From: Candidatus Heimdallarchaeota archaeon
GTDB taxonomy: Archaea; Asgardarchaeota; Heimdallarchaeia; Heimdallarchaeales; Heimdallarchaeaceae
Direction: 5' to 3'
Assembly (NCBI GenBank): GCA_016839875.1
Contig: JAEOTK010000082.1
Coordinates: 1 to 5,632 of the forward strand
DNA: 5,632 nt
The notes under the pieces were generated by a model. That model was not told where the DNA came from, made no database searches, and was given only the letters and a program-made list of their open reading frames with translations. The first letter of the stretch is position 1. Each line of letters opens with the position of its first letter. Shown here one piece after another: positions 1 through 4,830 of this stretch. The translations under genes and the position numbers were made by a program.

Positions 1-634
1 AAGGAGAGGGGTGACATTTAGTAAAGAGTATCAAAAAGTCTATTCAAGAAAGTTAGAGTCTGAAAAACGAAAGCAAGATATGAAAAAGATTATCCGTAAA
101 AACAAATATGATGATAACATTCCTATAGGAGTCTTTAATTTCCAAATTTATCACAATAATGAAAAATTCATTTATGATAAACATCTACTTGGAGCTCCTG
201 GATCAACAGGTCTTTTTGAGCAACCTAAAATTATTAGGAGGAATAGAGGGAGAAAATGGTTTATTGGAGTAGATCAAGAAGGTGATATTTACGTTAATGA
301 TATCTTCGATGTCATAATTCCCAAATTAGACATGATATCTTTAGAAGCATTATTTGCTTACCTCTCTTCATCTCTTGTACAGTTTATTATTGAGAGTTAT
401 GTACACAGAGATATCACTTCAAATCAAGTAAGACAATTACCGTTTCTCAATTTCAACAAAGAAGAGATAAAGAAATTTGAGTCAACAACGGTACAATGGT
501 TAAATTCAGACAAAAGTGAAAACAATTTCTTGCATTTAAGAGAAAAAGTTGATGAGATTGTCTTCGAAAATGTTGACTTTTCTACTAAACTCATCCAATA
601 TATTAAGAGAAAATCTATTACACATTGGGTATAA
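1..634 (+). CDS. C-terminal (target-recognition) part of a DNA adenine methyltransferase / type IIG RM enzyme, probably 5'-partial
   Basis: The frame is open from the window edge to a TAA at 632-634. The nearest possible start is GTG at 11, preceded by a purine-rich AAGGAGAGG that could be a ribosome site, giving 207 aa. Counting from that GTG, residues 69-78 (FEQPKIIRRN) are followed by GDIYVNDIFDVIIP (91-104), a helix LEALFAYLSSSLVQFIIES (111-129), and RDITSNQVRQLPF (133-145). This order (PKI strand, 'new/known' strand, short-helix 'LNS' region, then LPF/LPI) is typical of the TaqI-type C-terminal specificity domain of N6-adenine methyltransferases and Eco57I-like enzymes, which reads the DNA target. 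A C-terminal helix with LREKVDEIVF (176-185) also fits. No NPPY catalytic motif or SAM-binding motif is visible, so the catalytic part must lie upstream of the window, be a separate gene, or be lost. Family assignment rests on pattern recognition and is moderate. Confidence 0.55.
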   Translation, partial: RRGVTFSKEYQKVYSRKLESEKRKQDMKKIIRKNKYDDNIPIGVFNFQIYHNNEKFIYDKHLLGAPGSTGLFEQPKIIRRNRGRKWFIGVDQEGDIYVNDIFDVIIPKLDMISLEALFAYLSSSLVQFIIESYVHRDITSNQVRQLPFLNFNKEEIKKFESTTVQWLNSDKSENNFLHLREKVDEIVFENVDFSTKLIQYIKRKSITHWV

Positions 635-654
635 TTCCCAAATTCAAAGTTTCA

Positions 655-701
655 TAGAAAATCTAGCTAGAGGAGCTAGAATCTATATTTTTCTAGTTTT
701 T
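655..701 (+). terminator. Hairpin plus T-run terminator after the methyltransferase-like gene
   Basis: A perfect 7-bp inverted repeat, TCTAGCT (662-668) and AGCTAGA (674-680), encloses a 5-base loop. It can be extended by TAGAAAA (655-661) pairing with TTTTCTA (689-695) across a bulge. T-runs lie at 688-692 and 697-701. It begins about 20 bases after the TAA at 634, so it most likely ends the upstream transcript. Confidence 0.7.
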
Positions 702-778
702 GTGTAATACAGAATAGCTGAAAGCCTTTAAAAATAATTGAGAAGCTATGACCAGTAAAAGCTTCAATCCCTCTTTCT

Positions 779-802
779 AAAAAACACTTGAAAAATCAAA
801 AA
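779..802 (-). terminator. U-rich terminator tract for the RHH regulator gene
   Basis: Read on the minus strand, two T5 runs and one T6 run follow each other (798-802, 791-795, 779-784). Clustered U-tracts without a strong hairpin are the usual archaeal intrinsic terminator. The tract is about 77-100 bases past the stop of the RHH gene, so the 3' UTR would be fairly long. Confidence 0.45.
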
Positions 803-878
803 CTGGATGTATACACTTTTACTTATTTGAATTACATCTTTACAAAAGAGAATAATTGATTAAATGGATTATTAATGA

Positions 879-1082
879 TTATCTATGACTGTTAAGCGGT
901 TCTCTCTCTTTTATCTTAGAATTCCTGGGTATTTCCCCATCATAATACTCTCTTGCCAAGAATTCTGCAAGCGCATCTCTTACAAGTTCAGACCTCGAAT
1001 TATAGTTCCCCGCAGACATCATGTCATTCATCCAAGAAATCATGGCGTCTGTTACCTTAAATGTGATCAACCGTTTTTTCAT
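879..1082 (-). CDS. Ribbon-helix-helix (CopG/Arc-type) DNA-binding protein
   Basis: The 67-aa product has the complete RHH fold pattern: a short basic strand KRLITFKV (3-10) that would enter the major groove as a dimer, helix A (about 11-24, TDAMISWMNDMMSAG), a turn with N-Y-N-S-R-S, and helix B (30-45, SELVRDALAEFLARE). A polar tail of about 20 residues follows. Such proteins act as dimeric repressors, often autoregulators or antitoxins. I chose ATG at 1082 because the strand begins right after it and a TATA-like box sits about 25 bases upstream. The frame stays open to a TTG at 1196, but those extra 38 codons show no fold and would run through the promoter. No toxin, relaxase or nuclease gene is adjacent on either side, so its target is unknown; the flanking RM piece suggests an accessory locus. 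Length and motif fit the family well. Confidence 0.8.
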   Translation of the reverse strand: MKKRLITFKVTDAMISWMNDMMSAGNYNSRSELVRDALAEFLAREYYDGEIPRNSKIKEREPLNSHR

Positions 1083-1099
1083 ATTCTGCCCCACAGTTA

Positions 1100-1147
1100 G
1101 ACAAATAATATACCGTATTTCATCCCATATATATTTTTTGTCGGGGG
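1100..1147 (-). promoter_or_regulatory. Two TATA-like boxes upstream of the RHH gene
   Basis: On the minus strand GTATATTATT (about 1113-1104) is centred near -26 relative to ATG 1082, which would give a leaderless transcript. A second box, AAAATATATATGGG (around 1145-1132), would start a transcript near 1110 with a leader of about 28 bases containing GTGGGGC close to the start codon. Which one is used cannot be told from the sequence. Confidence 0.5.
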
Positions 1148-1170
1148 ACAACGAAAAAAGCGAAAAAGCT

Positions 1171-1198
1171 AATTGTGTAATACCCCGATGATACAATT
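1171..1198. repeat. 28-base imperfect inverted repeat, operator-like
   Basis: AATTGTGTAAT (1171-1181) and ATGATACAATT (1188-1198) are inverted copies matching at 9 of 11 positions, with a 6-base spacer ACCCCG. The repeat lies about 90-115 bases upstream of the RHH start, beyond both TATA boxes. A second pair, TCGGGG (1141-1146) and CCCCGA (1183-1188), overlaps it and could form a 6-bp stem over a 36-base loop. The size suits a dimeric regulator such as the neighbouring RHH protein, but no binding specificity can be read from sequence. Confidence 0.4.
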
Positions 1199-1480
1199 CA
1201 TATAAGAATTGATAAAAAAATAATTCATTTAGCTAAAAAGTTAACCTATTTTTCAAATAAATCACTAATAGTTTTCTTAAGAAACTTAATAATTTAAACT
1301 AACGAGATTTGTTTAAGATACAATAAAACAAAAGAATAAAACATTGTATTATAAAAATTAAATGTTAATCAAAAATTCATTGAATCCTATGAGTAAAAAT
1401 AGTGTAATGATCAAGAAAAATGCAGTAATCTGAGAGATGAAGCTATGGTTCAACAGTTTACAATATAGTTTTCTTATTTA

Positions 1481-1513
1481 TAAAAAAGTTCTCATGAATA
1501 TTCTCTAAGAATA
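1481..1513 (-). terminator. Hairpin plus T6 terminator of the HEAT-repeat gene
   Basis: A 6-bp stem TATTCT (1499-1504) / AGAATA (1508-1513) with a 3-base loop begins 8 bases after the stop codon. On the minus strand it is followed by a T6 run (1487-1482). This is a good fit for termination of the minus-strand HEAT-protein transcript. Confidence 0.6.
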
Positions 1514-1521
1514 AGCAACTA

Positions 1522-2649
1522 CTATTTTGTCTCAATATTGAATTCCTTAAATTCATCATCTTCTTCTATTTTCCCTTTCCATGTAGAATATTTATTCATA
1601 ATGGTTTCAATATCACCAGAGATTGATCTCGCTAAATCAGCAGCAGTGATGTCCTCATTTATTTTTGCTTTTGGAGGAGCTGGTCGTTGTTCAACCATAA
1701 CAGGTTCTCCATATACTTGTTCAGCTTCTTCTCTCTTTTCTTCGACCTTATCTATCCAATCCTTGTATTTTTCAAGATCAGCAACTTCACTTCTATGATC
1801 TTTAATCATTTGGAATATCTCGGTTCTAATTGGTTTGGATGTATCCCAACTCATTTGCCATAACAAATCAGTTTGATATTCTGAGAATCTAGTTCCCATT
1901 TTTCGTTCTAAGAAATCTGTGAACTTATAGAATTTTTCTCCTAGAATGTCAGATATTTTTTCTTCAGCTGATTGTTCATTTGATTCAATACTAAGCACAG
2001 TTTGGATGCCTTCAAGCTGCTGAAAAACAAATTTTCTGATATATGGCCAGAGGTTAGGAAATCTAAGCAATTCCTCTTTTTCATTAAGCTGTTCAAGTTG
2101 AGGAGTGGCTGCATCTCTCTCACTTTTTTTAATGATAAGTGATTGAATTAAAGCATCTACACTTTCATGACCATTGTTCTTTGCTATCATTTTTAATGCA
2201 GAATCGATGGAATACAATAGAGCTGCTGGATGTTCGAGCTTAGATTCTTCAAGCAAATCTTCTACAGCTAGTTCTGAACCAATAGCTCCAAGTGATAAAG
2301 CTGCTCTGCTTTTAACATTAACATTTGGATCTTTTCTCAAGGAGACCAATAAGGATGAAATTGCTTGCGGAGAGATAAATTTCCCTAAAGCTCTAGAAGC
2401 TGCTAATCTGATATTCTCATTGTTATCCATCAAGCAAAAAATCAAAGTCTCAATGGCTCTGTGGTCAGCTATTTCCGCTAGAGCTGTAATTGCATAGGTT
2501 CTGTTTTCTATCGTATCCTGGTTTACAACCTTGATTAAAGGTTCTACAGCTCTTTCGTCGTGTAATTCACCTAACTCTAAAATAGCTTCTTCTCTCTTTG
2601 AAGGATCGTCATGTGTGAGCTGTTTAATGAACTTGTTAATATTTACCAT
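1522..2649 (-). CDS. HEAT-repeat protein with an unassigned C-terminal half
   Basis: The 375-aa product starts with about five HEAT/PBS-lyase-type repeats of 30-35 residues: roughly 4-41, 42-73, 74-104, 105-134 and 137-171. They recur with A-x-x-A-L-(A/G)-x-(I/F) cores followed by A-(V/I)-x-x-L, as in ITALAEIADHRAIETLI and SRALGKFISPQAISSLL. Such repeats form a superhelical surface for protein binding. The rest is different: a charged linker (172-198), a helical segment (about 200-306, FPNLWPYIRKFVFQQLEGIQ and later YKFTDFLERKMG), a proline-rich stretch (312-328, QRPAPPKAK), and a final helix with an acidic end (331-375). No catalytic cysteine or histidine cluster, signal peptide or membrane span is seen, so it is probably a cytoplasmic scaffold. 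The ATG is decided by an in-frame TGA immediately before it and a well-placed TATA box. The partner and role are unknown. Confidence 0.82.
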   Translation of the reverse strand: MVNINKFIKQLTHDDPSKREEAILELGELHDERAVEPLIKVVNQDTIENRTYAITALAEIADHRAIETLIFCLMDNNENIRLAASRALGKFISPQAISSLLVSLRKDPNVNVKSRAALSLGAIGSELAVEDLLEESKLEHPAALLYSIDSALKMIAKNNGHESVDALIQSLIIKKSERDAATPQLEQLNEKEELLRFPNLWPYIRKFVFQQLEGIQTVLSIESNEQSAEEKISDILGEKFYKFTDFLERKMGTRFSEYQTDLLWQMSWDTSKPIRTEIFQMIKDHRSEVADLEKYKDWIDKVEEKREEAEQVYGEPVMVEQRPAPPKAKINEDITAADLARSISGDIETIMNKYSTWKGKIEEDDEFKEFNIETK

Positions 2650-2670
2650 TCATATTAACTAAATAGCAAA

Positions 2671-2680
2671 AATATATAAT
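2671..2680 (-). promoter_or_regulatory. TATA box of the HEAT-repeat gene
   Basis: ATTATATATT on the minus strand is centred about 26 bases before the ATG at 2649, as in archaeal leaderless genes. No purine-rich ribosome site precedes the ATG, which agrees with leaderless translation. Confidence 0.65.
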
Positions 2681-2700
2681 TGTATTGCTTGAAAGCGTAG

Positions 2701-2721
2701 TTCTCTTATAAATAGAGAAAA
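2701..2721 (-). terminator. Probable T-run terminator of taw1
   Basis: Just after the taw1 stop the minus strand reads GATTTTTCTC, with a T5 run at 2721-2717, then CTCT (2717-2714 side) matched by AGAG (2706-2703 side) around an AT-rich centre. The TTTATAAG inside it could also act as a weak TATA box for the HEAT gene, though it lies farther (about 60 bases) than the box at 2671-2680. Confidence 0.35.
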
Positions 2722-2727
2722 ATCAAC

Positions 2728-3684
2728 CTAATTCAGTTTTCTCCAGCTGTAATCTTCTTTCGCAATTAGTGTTACCGCTGAATCTTCCTTCTTATCTATT
2801 ATTTTGAGATCTGTATCTCGAATTATTTCTTCTGAAAATTCCAATATTCTTGGAAAGCGTGGCATAATTTCATATGGGAGTCTTTTCCGAGAATCACCTA
2901 CTGACATAAAGCCCTTAGGTTCTAAGAAATCAGCTTCAGATTTGAGAAAATACTCTGCATATTTTTCTGGGTAATCCATATTGTATCCCGGAACTAAGGT
3001 TAGACGTAGAACTTTTCTTGTTTCTATTGAGGGAAGTAAGTCTATTGTCTCATTAATTTTTTGCCAAGCGTTTTTCTCTGATGGTCTAGCAGTTTTTTCA
3101 AACAGTTCTTCAGTTGGAGCAATCAAAGTAACATAAAGCTGAGTGGGAAGAGTTTCTAGTCTTTCAAGTACTTCTGGAGTTGTTCCGTTGGTTACAAGAA
3201 AAGTAGTCATTTTTCTAGAATGAAATTCCTCCAATAATTCACCAATCTTGGGATAGAAAGTTGGTTCTCCACTAAGAGAGATTGCAGCATGTTTTGGTTC
3301 ATATGCTTCAAGATATTTCTCGTAAGGAACATCAGAATGTGCTTTGTATCCTGCAATTAGTTTTCTTTGCTCTGCAATCATAGAATCTACAATTTCTGAA
3401 GGATCATCTACTTTGCAATCCATTCTATCCGTATTATACCAAGAAGCGCTTCTCCAGCAAAAAACACACTTTAAATTGCACCATATAGTGCTAGGAGTAC
3501 ATTGTAAACATTGATGAGAAGTTATGCCATAGAACTTATTCTTATAACACTGACCTTCTCCTTTAAGTGAATGCTTTAACCAATTGCACGTTTTAACAGA
3601 TGAATGTTCTCCTGCAAACCGATATTGTTGTTTCTCAAGTTTTAACTTCAGTTTATCAGGAATAGTGCAATTATTATCATTCAT
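2728..3684 (-). CDS. taw1: tRNA-Phe wyosine synthase Taw1 (archaeal TYW1), 4-demethylwyosine synthase, radical SAM
   Basis: Taw1 condenses N1-methylguanosine-37 of tRNA-Phe with two carbons of pyruvate to give 4-demethylwyosine (imG-14), the first tricyclic step towards wyosine next to the anticodon. The 318-aa product has the radical-SAM motif CNLKCVFC (C69, C73, C76; CX3CX2C), and upstream C33, C46 and C59 in the CX12CX12C spacing that holds the second [4Fe-4S] cluster of this family. K48, two residues after C46, is in the place of the lysine proposed to form a Schiff base with pyruvate in the Methanocaldococcus enzyme. The SAM-binding SGEPT motif is at 138-142 and LVTNGT is near 163. There is no N-terminal flavodoxin domain, as expected for the archaeal rather than the eukaryotic form. 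I prefer ATG at 3684: the frame extends to a TTG at 3696, but that would leave the TATA box only about 18 bases away. It follows the STAS-like gene by 58 bases with its own promoter. Confidence 0.95.
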   Translation of the reverse strand: MNDNNCTIPDKLKLKLEKQQYRFAGEHSSVKTCNWLKHSLKGEGQCYKNKFYGITSHQCLQCTPSTIWCNLKCVFCWRSASWYNTDRMDCKVDDPSEIVDSMIAEQRKLIAGYKAHSDVPYEKYLEAYEPKHAAISLSGEPTFYPKIGELLEEFHSRKMTTFLVTNGTTPEVLERLETLPTQLYVTLIAPTEELFEKTARPSEKNAWQKINETIDLLPSIETRKVLRLTLVPGYNMDYPEKYAEYFLKSEADFLEPKGFMSVGDSRKRLPYEIMPRFPRILEFSEEIIRDTDLKIIDKKEDSAVTLIAKEDYSWRKLN

Positions 3685-3709
3685 AAGAATTATCAAGATC
3701 CTATGCTGC

Positions 3710-3718
3710 TAAATAATA
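3710..3718 (-). promoter_or_regulatory. TATA-like box of taw1
   Basis: TATTATTTA on the minus strand is centred about 30 bases upstream of ATG 3684, giving a transcript with a leader of only a few bases. It supports this ATG over the upstream TTG at 3696. Confidence 0.45.
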
Positions 3719-3732
3719 GGGAAATAAAGAGT

Positions 3733-3742
3733 TGAAAAAGGT
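3733..3742 (-). terminator. Short T-run after the STAS-like gene
   Basis: A CCTTTTTC tract (T5 at 3739-3735 on the minus strand) begins a few bases after the stop codon. It is weak alone, so partial read-through into taw1 is plausible. Confidence 0.3.
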
Positions 3743-4138
3743 TTATTCTTCAATAAGCTTATCAAGAGTTATTTCATCCAGGAATCCAAATCTGCTTTGA
3801 TCACTTAACCATGACTGTGCTTCAAAATCAGAATCATAGGATTTTACTTTATCCTTTAGTTCTTTGTTCTTGATTTTCTTTTTCTTTGTGTATAAGAAGG
3901 CTATATTTTGGATTATTTTTCCTCTTTCTGCAAGCTTCTCAGCTATTACATTCCCCACTTCCTCTGATACTTTGGATTCATAGGATGTTAGATCAATCAG
4001 ATAAAAAAGAGGTTTCTTCGCATTTTCGATTTGCTCGTCTAAACATCTTTTCAGTTCTTTTTGATTCTTATCATCAAATTCTCCTTCAAAATTCATCCTC
4101 ACGATTACCTGAGATAAGTATCTTACATGAATTGTCAT
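3743..4138 (-). CDS. SpoIIAA/STAS-like small protein
   Basis: This is a 131-aa soluble protein without signal peptide or membrane span. The order of elements resembles SpoIIAA-like/STAS domains: a strand VIVRMNFEGEFD (11-22), a helix KNQKELKRCLDEQIENA (24-40), a core strand PLFYLIDLTSYES (43-55), a helix VSEEVGNVIAEKLAER (57-72), a strand IIQNIAFLYT (75-84), and a late D-F-E-A-Q-S-W-L (104-111). The last segment matches the 'f-x-x-(x)-E-A-x-x-W-L' ending typical of this group. The stretch after 84 is very lysine-rich (KKKKIKNKELKDKVK). In archaea such proteins often stand alone and their partners are unknown; anti-sigma antagonism as in Bacillus cannot be assumed. No serine in a clear SpoIIAA phosphorylation context was identified. 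The ATG has GAAAGTGAT (4150-4142), a fair match to the archaeal GGTGATC ribosome site, three bases upstream. Confidence 0.6.
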   Translation of the reverse strand: MTIHVRYLSQVIVRMNFEGEFDDKNQKELKRCLDEQIENAKKPLFYLIDLTSYESKVSEEVGNVIAEKLAERGKIIQNIAFLYTKKKKIKNKELKDKVKSYDSDFEAQSWLSDQSRFGFLDEITLDKLIEE

Positions 4139-4141
4139 TTT

Positions 4142-4189
4142 ATCACTTTCAACGCTGTCTTCTTAAAATCTGTTGGAATATTTAAAAAA
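4142..4189 (-). promoter_or_regulatory. Promoter and ribosome site of the STAS-like gene
   Basis: On the minus strand TTTAAATA (4185-4178) fits the archaeal TATA consensus, preceded by an A/T-run. It lies about 43 bases upstream of the ATG, predicting a leader of roughly 15-20 bases. The GAAAGTGAT ribosome site (4150-4142) lies in this leader, which agrees with led rather than leaderless translation. Confidence 0.55.
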
Positions 4190-4241
4190 TATTTGTTTTA
4201 ATCACTTTTCACGAAAAATGACTATTTTCTGTTCAGAATCA

Positions 4242-4280
4242 TTAATAAATACTCGATATCATCTTTGTGTGTGGCTGATC
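4242..4280 (+). promoter_or_regulatory. Promoter and ribosome site of the gtrA-family gene
   Basis: TTAATAAATA (4242-4251) is centred about 35 bases before ATG 4282. GGCTGATC (4273-4280) matches the archaeal anti-SD complement GGTGATC with one extra base and abuts the start. The 143-base gap thus carries two back-to-back promoters, this one and that of the STAS-like gene. Confidence 0.55.
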
Positions 4281-4281
4281 A

Positions 4282-4818
4282 ATGGAGAATAATAGTATAG
4301 AAGAAGATAATGAGGATACAACTCAAAAAACCTCATTCTTCGATAAGGCTAGACAAATTAGACTGGCAAAATTCGTCATTGTTAGCACAATAGGTTGGGG
4401 GATTAATGAATTAATCGTGTACCTTATGTTTCTACTTCTGGATCATTATAGAGAAGAAGAATTTCTTTTCAGAATTTGGTTTTATAATGTGCATAAAGTC
4501 ATTGTAGCTCAATTTGTAGCGATTGTTTTTGTTGTGGTTTACAATTATTTCATCAACAAAATCTGGACATTCAGAAAACAAGAACAAGAAGTGGATTTCA
4601 ACAATCTAACACAATTTATTAAATTTGCAATCGTTGGAGCTTCTGGAACTTTGATAAATTTGGGTTTAGTACATCTATTCAACATAACTATAGGTTGGAA
4701 TAAATACCTAGCAACAACTATAGGCTTCGTAGTTTCTGTTATAACCAATTTCTTCTTAAACGACATCTGGACATTTAATCCTAAATTTGGGAAACAAAAA
4801 GAACAAACAATGGAGTGA
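4282..4818 (+). CDS. GtrA-family membrane protein
   Basis: The 178-aa protein has a charged 26-residue cytoplasmic-like N-terminus and four membrane segments (about 28-52, 72-91, 110-135, 142-161). The two halves are internal repeats. Each starts with a K-F-x-I-V-x-x-x-G motif (30-38 and 114-120 regions) and ends with a near-identical tail: YNYFINKIWTF (87-97) and TNFFLNDIWTF (155-165). This N-F-x-x-N-x-x-W-T-F signature is the hallmark of the GtrA/DPMS flippase-like family, whose members are thought to move or assist polyprenyl-phosphate-linked sugars for glycosylation of surface glycans. Length is normal for the family. The start is fixed by an in-frame TGA at 4276-4278. No glycosyltransferase gene is adjacent, so the sugar cannot be named. 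The stop codon abuts the stop of the opposing gene. Confidence 0.88.
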   Translation: MENNSIEEDNEDTTQKTSFFDKARQIRLAKFVIVSTIGWGINELIVYLMFLLLDHYREEEFLFRIWFYNVHKVIVAQFVAIVFVVVYNYFINKIWTFRKQEQEVDFNNLTQFIKFAIVGASGTLINLGLVHLFNITIGWNKYLATTIGFVVSVITNFFLNDIWTFNPKFGKQKEQTME

Positions 4819-4830
4819 TTATTTTACTTC
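4791..4830. terminator. Overlapping terminators of the convergent pair
   Basis: For the plus strand, GATTATTTTAC directly after the gtrA stop gives a T4 run (4822-4828 region). For the minus strand, T-runs from 4812 down to 4792 (GTTTGTTC, CTTTTTG, TTTCCC) lie inside the 3' end of the gtrA-family coding sequence. The two transcripts therefore probably overlap by at least some tens of bases. Confidence 0.45.

Larger units (their letters stand above)
635..878. other. Spacer between convergent genes, no gene seen
   Basis: This 244-base stretch lies between the ends of the methyltransferase-like gene (+) and the RHH gene (-), so it should hold only 3' ends. It contains the hairpin terminator (655-701) and the T-runs of the opposite strand (779-802). 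It also has a 6-bp perfect inverted repeat GAAGCT (742-747) / AGCTTC (760-765) around a 12-base loop, and an 8-base palindrome TGTATACA (808-815). The longest ATG-started frame I noticed near the hairpin is about 10 codons. No tRNA or C/D-box RNA was found. Confidence 0.5.
1083..1521. other. AT-rich intergenic region, no convincing gene
   Basis: About 440 bases separate the start of the RHH gene from the end of the HEAT gene. The RHH-proximal part (1083-1200) holds promoter and inverted-repeat elements. From 1201 to 1500 G+C falls to about 20% by hand count, and to about 16% in 1201-1380. This part has a 12-base palindrome TTTCTTAAGAAA (1273-1284), a 6-bp inverted repeat AACATT/AATGTT (1340-1345 and 1361-1366), and a 12-base direct repeat ATAGTTTTCTTA (1268-1279 and 1465-1476). 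The best small frame, 1362-1433 (+), has only 23 codons and no clear ribosome site. These simple repeats are partly expected at such base composition. Confidence 0.55.

Noticed and set aside
758..775. tRNA-like T-loop sequence (AGCTTCAATCCC)
   Set aside because: No acceptor stem, anticodon stem or D-arm can be built around it.
1083..1196. 38-codon N-terminal extension of the RHH protein from a TTG at 1196
   Set aside because: It has no recognisable fold, would run across both TATA-like boxes and the inverted repeat, and the RHH strand begins immediately after ATG 1082.
1362..1433. 23-codon frame in the AT-rich gap (+ strand)
   Set aside because: Too short, no clear ribosome site, and composition is what random AT-rich DNA gives.
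1404..1462. Possible C/D-box guide RNA: ATGATCA, then CTGA (1430-1433) and GAGATGA (1434-1440)
   Set aside because: Both C-type boxes carry a mismatch, there is no spacer between the D' and C' boxes, and no terminal CTGA follows at the right distance.
1268..1476. Direct repeat ATAGTTTTCTTA as ends of a mobile element
   Set aside because: There is no transposase or terminal inverted repeats between the copies, and a 12-base match is plausible by chance at about 20% G+C.
1538..1798. Plus-strand frame of 86 codons inside the HEAT gene
   Set aside because: It is a low-complexity serine-rich shadow of the real minus-strand gene.
2174..2497. Plus-strand frame of 107 codons inside the HEAT gene
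   Set aside because: It mirrors the HEAT repeats on the other strand, with no ribosome site or fold of its own.
3886..4185. Plus-strand frame of 99 codons opposite the STAS-like gene
   Set aside because: It runs antisense to a well-formed gene and through its promoter, with no recognisable domain.
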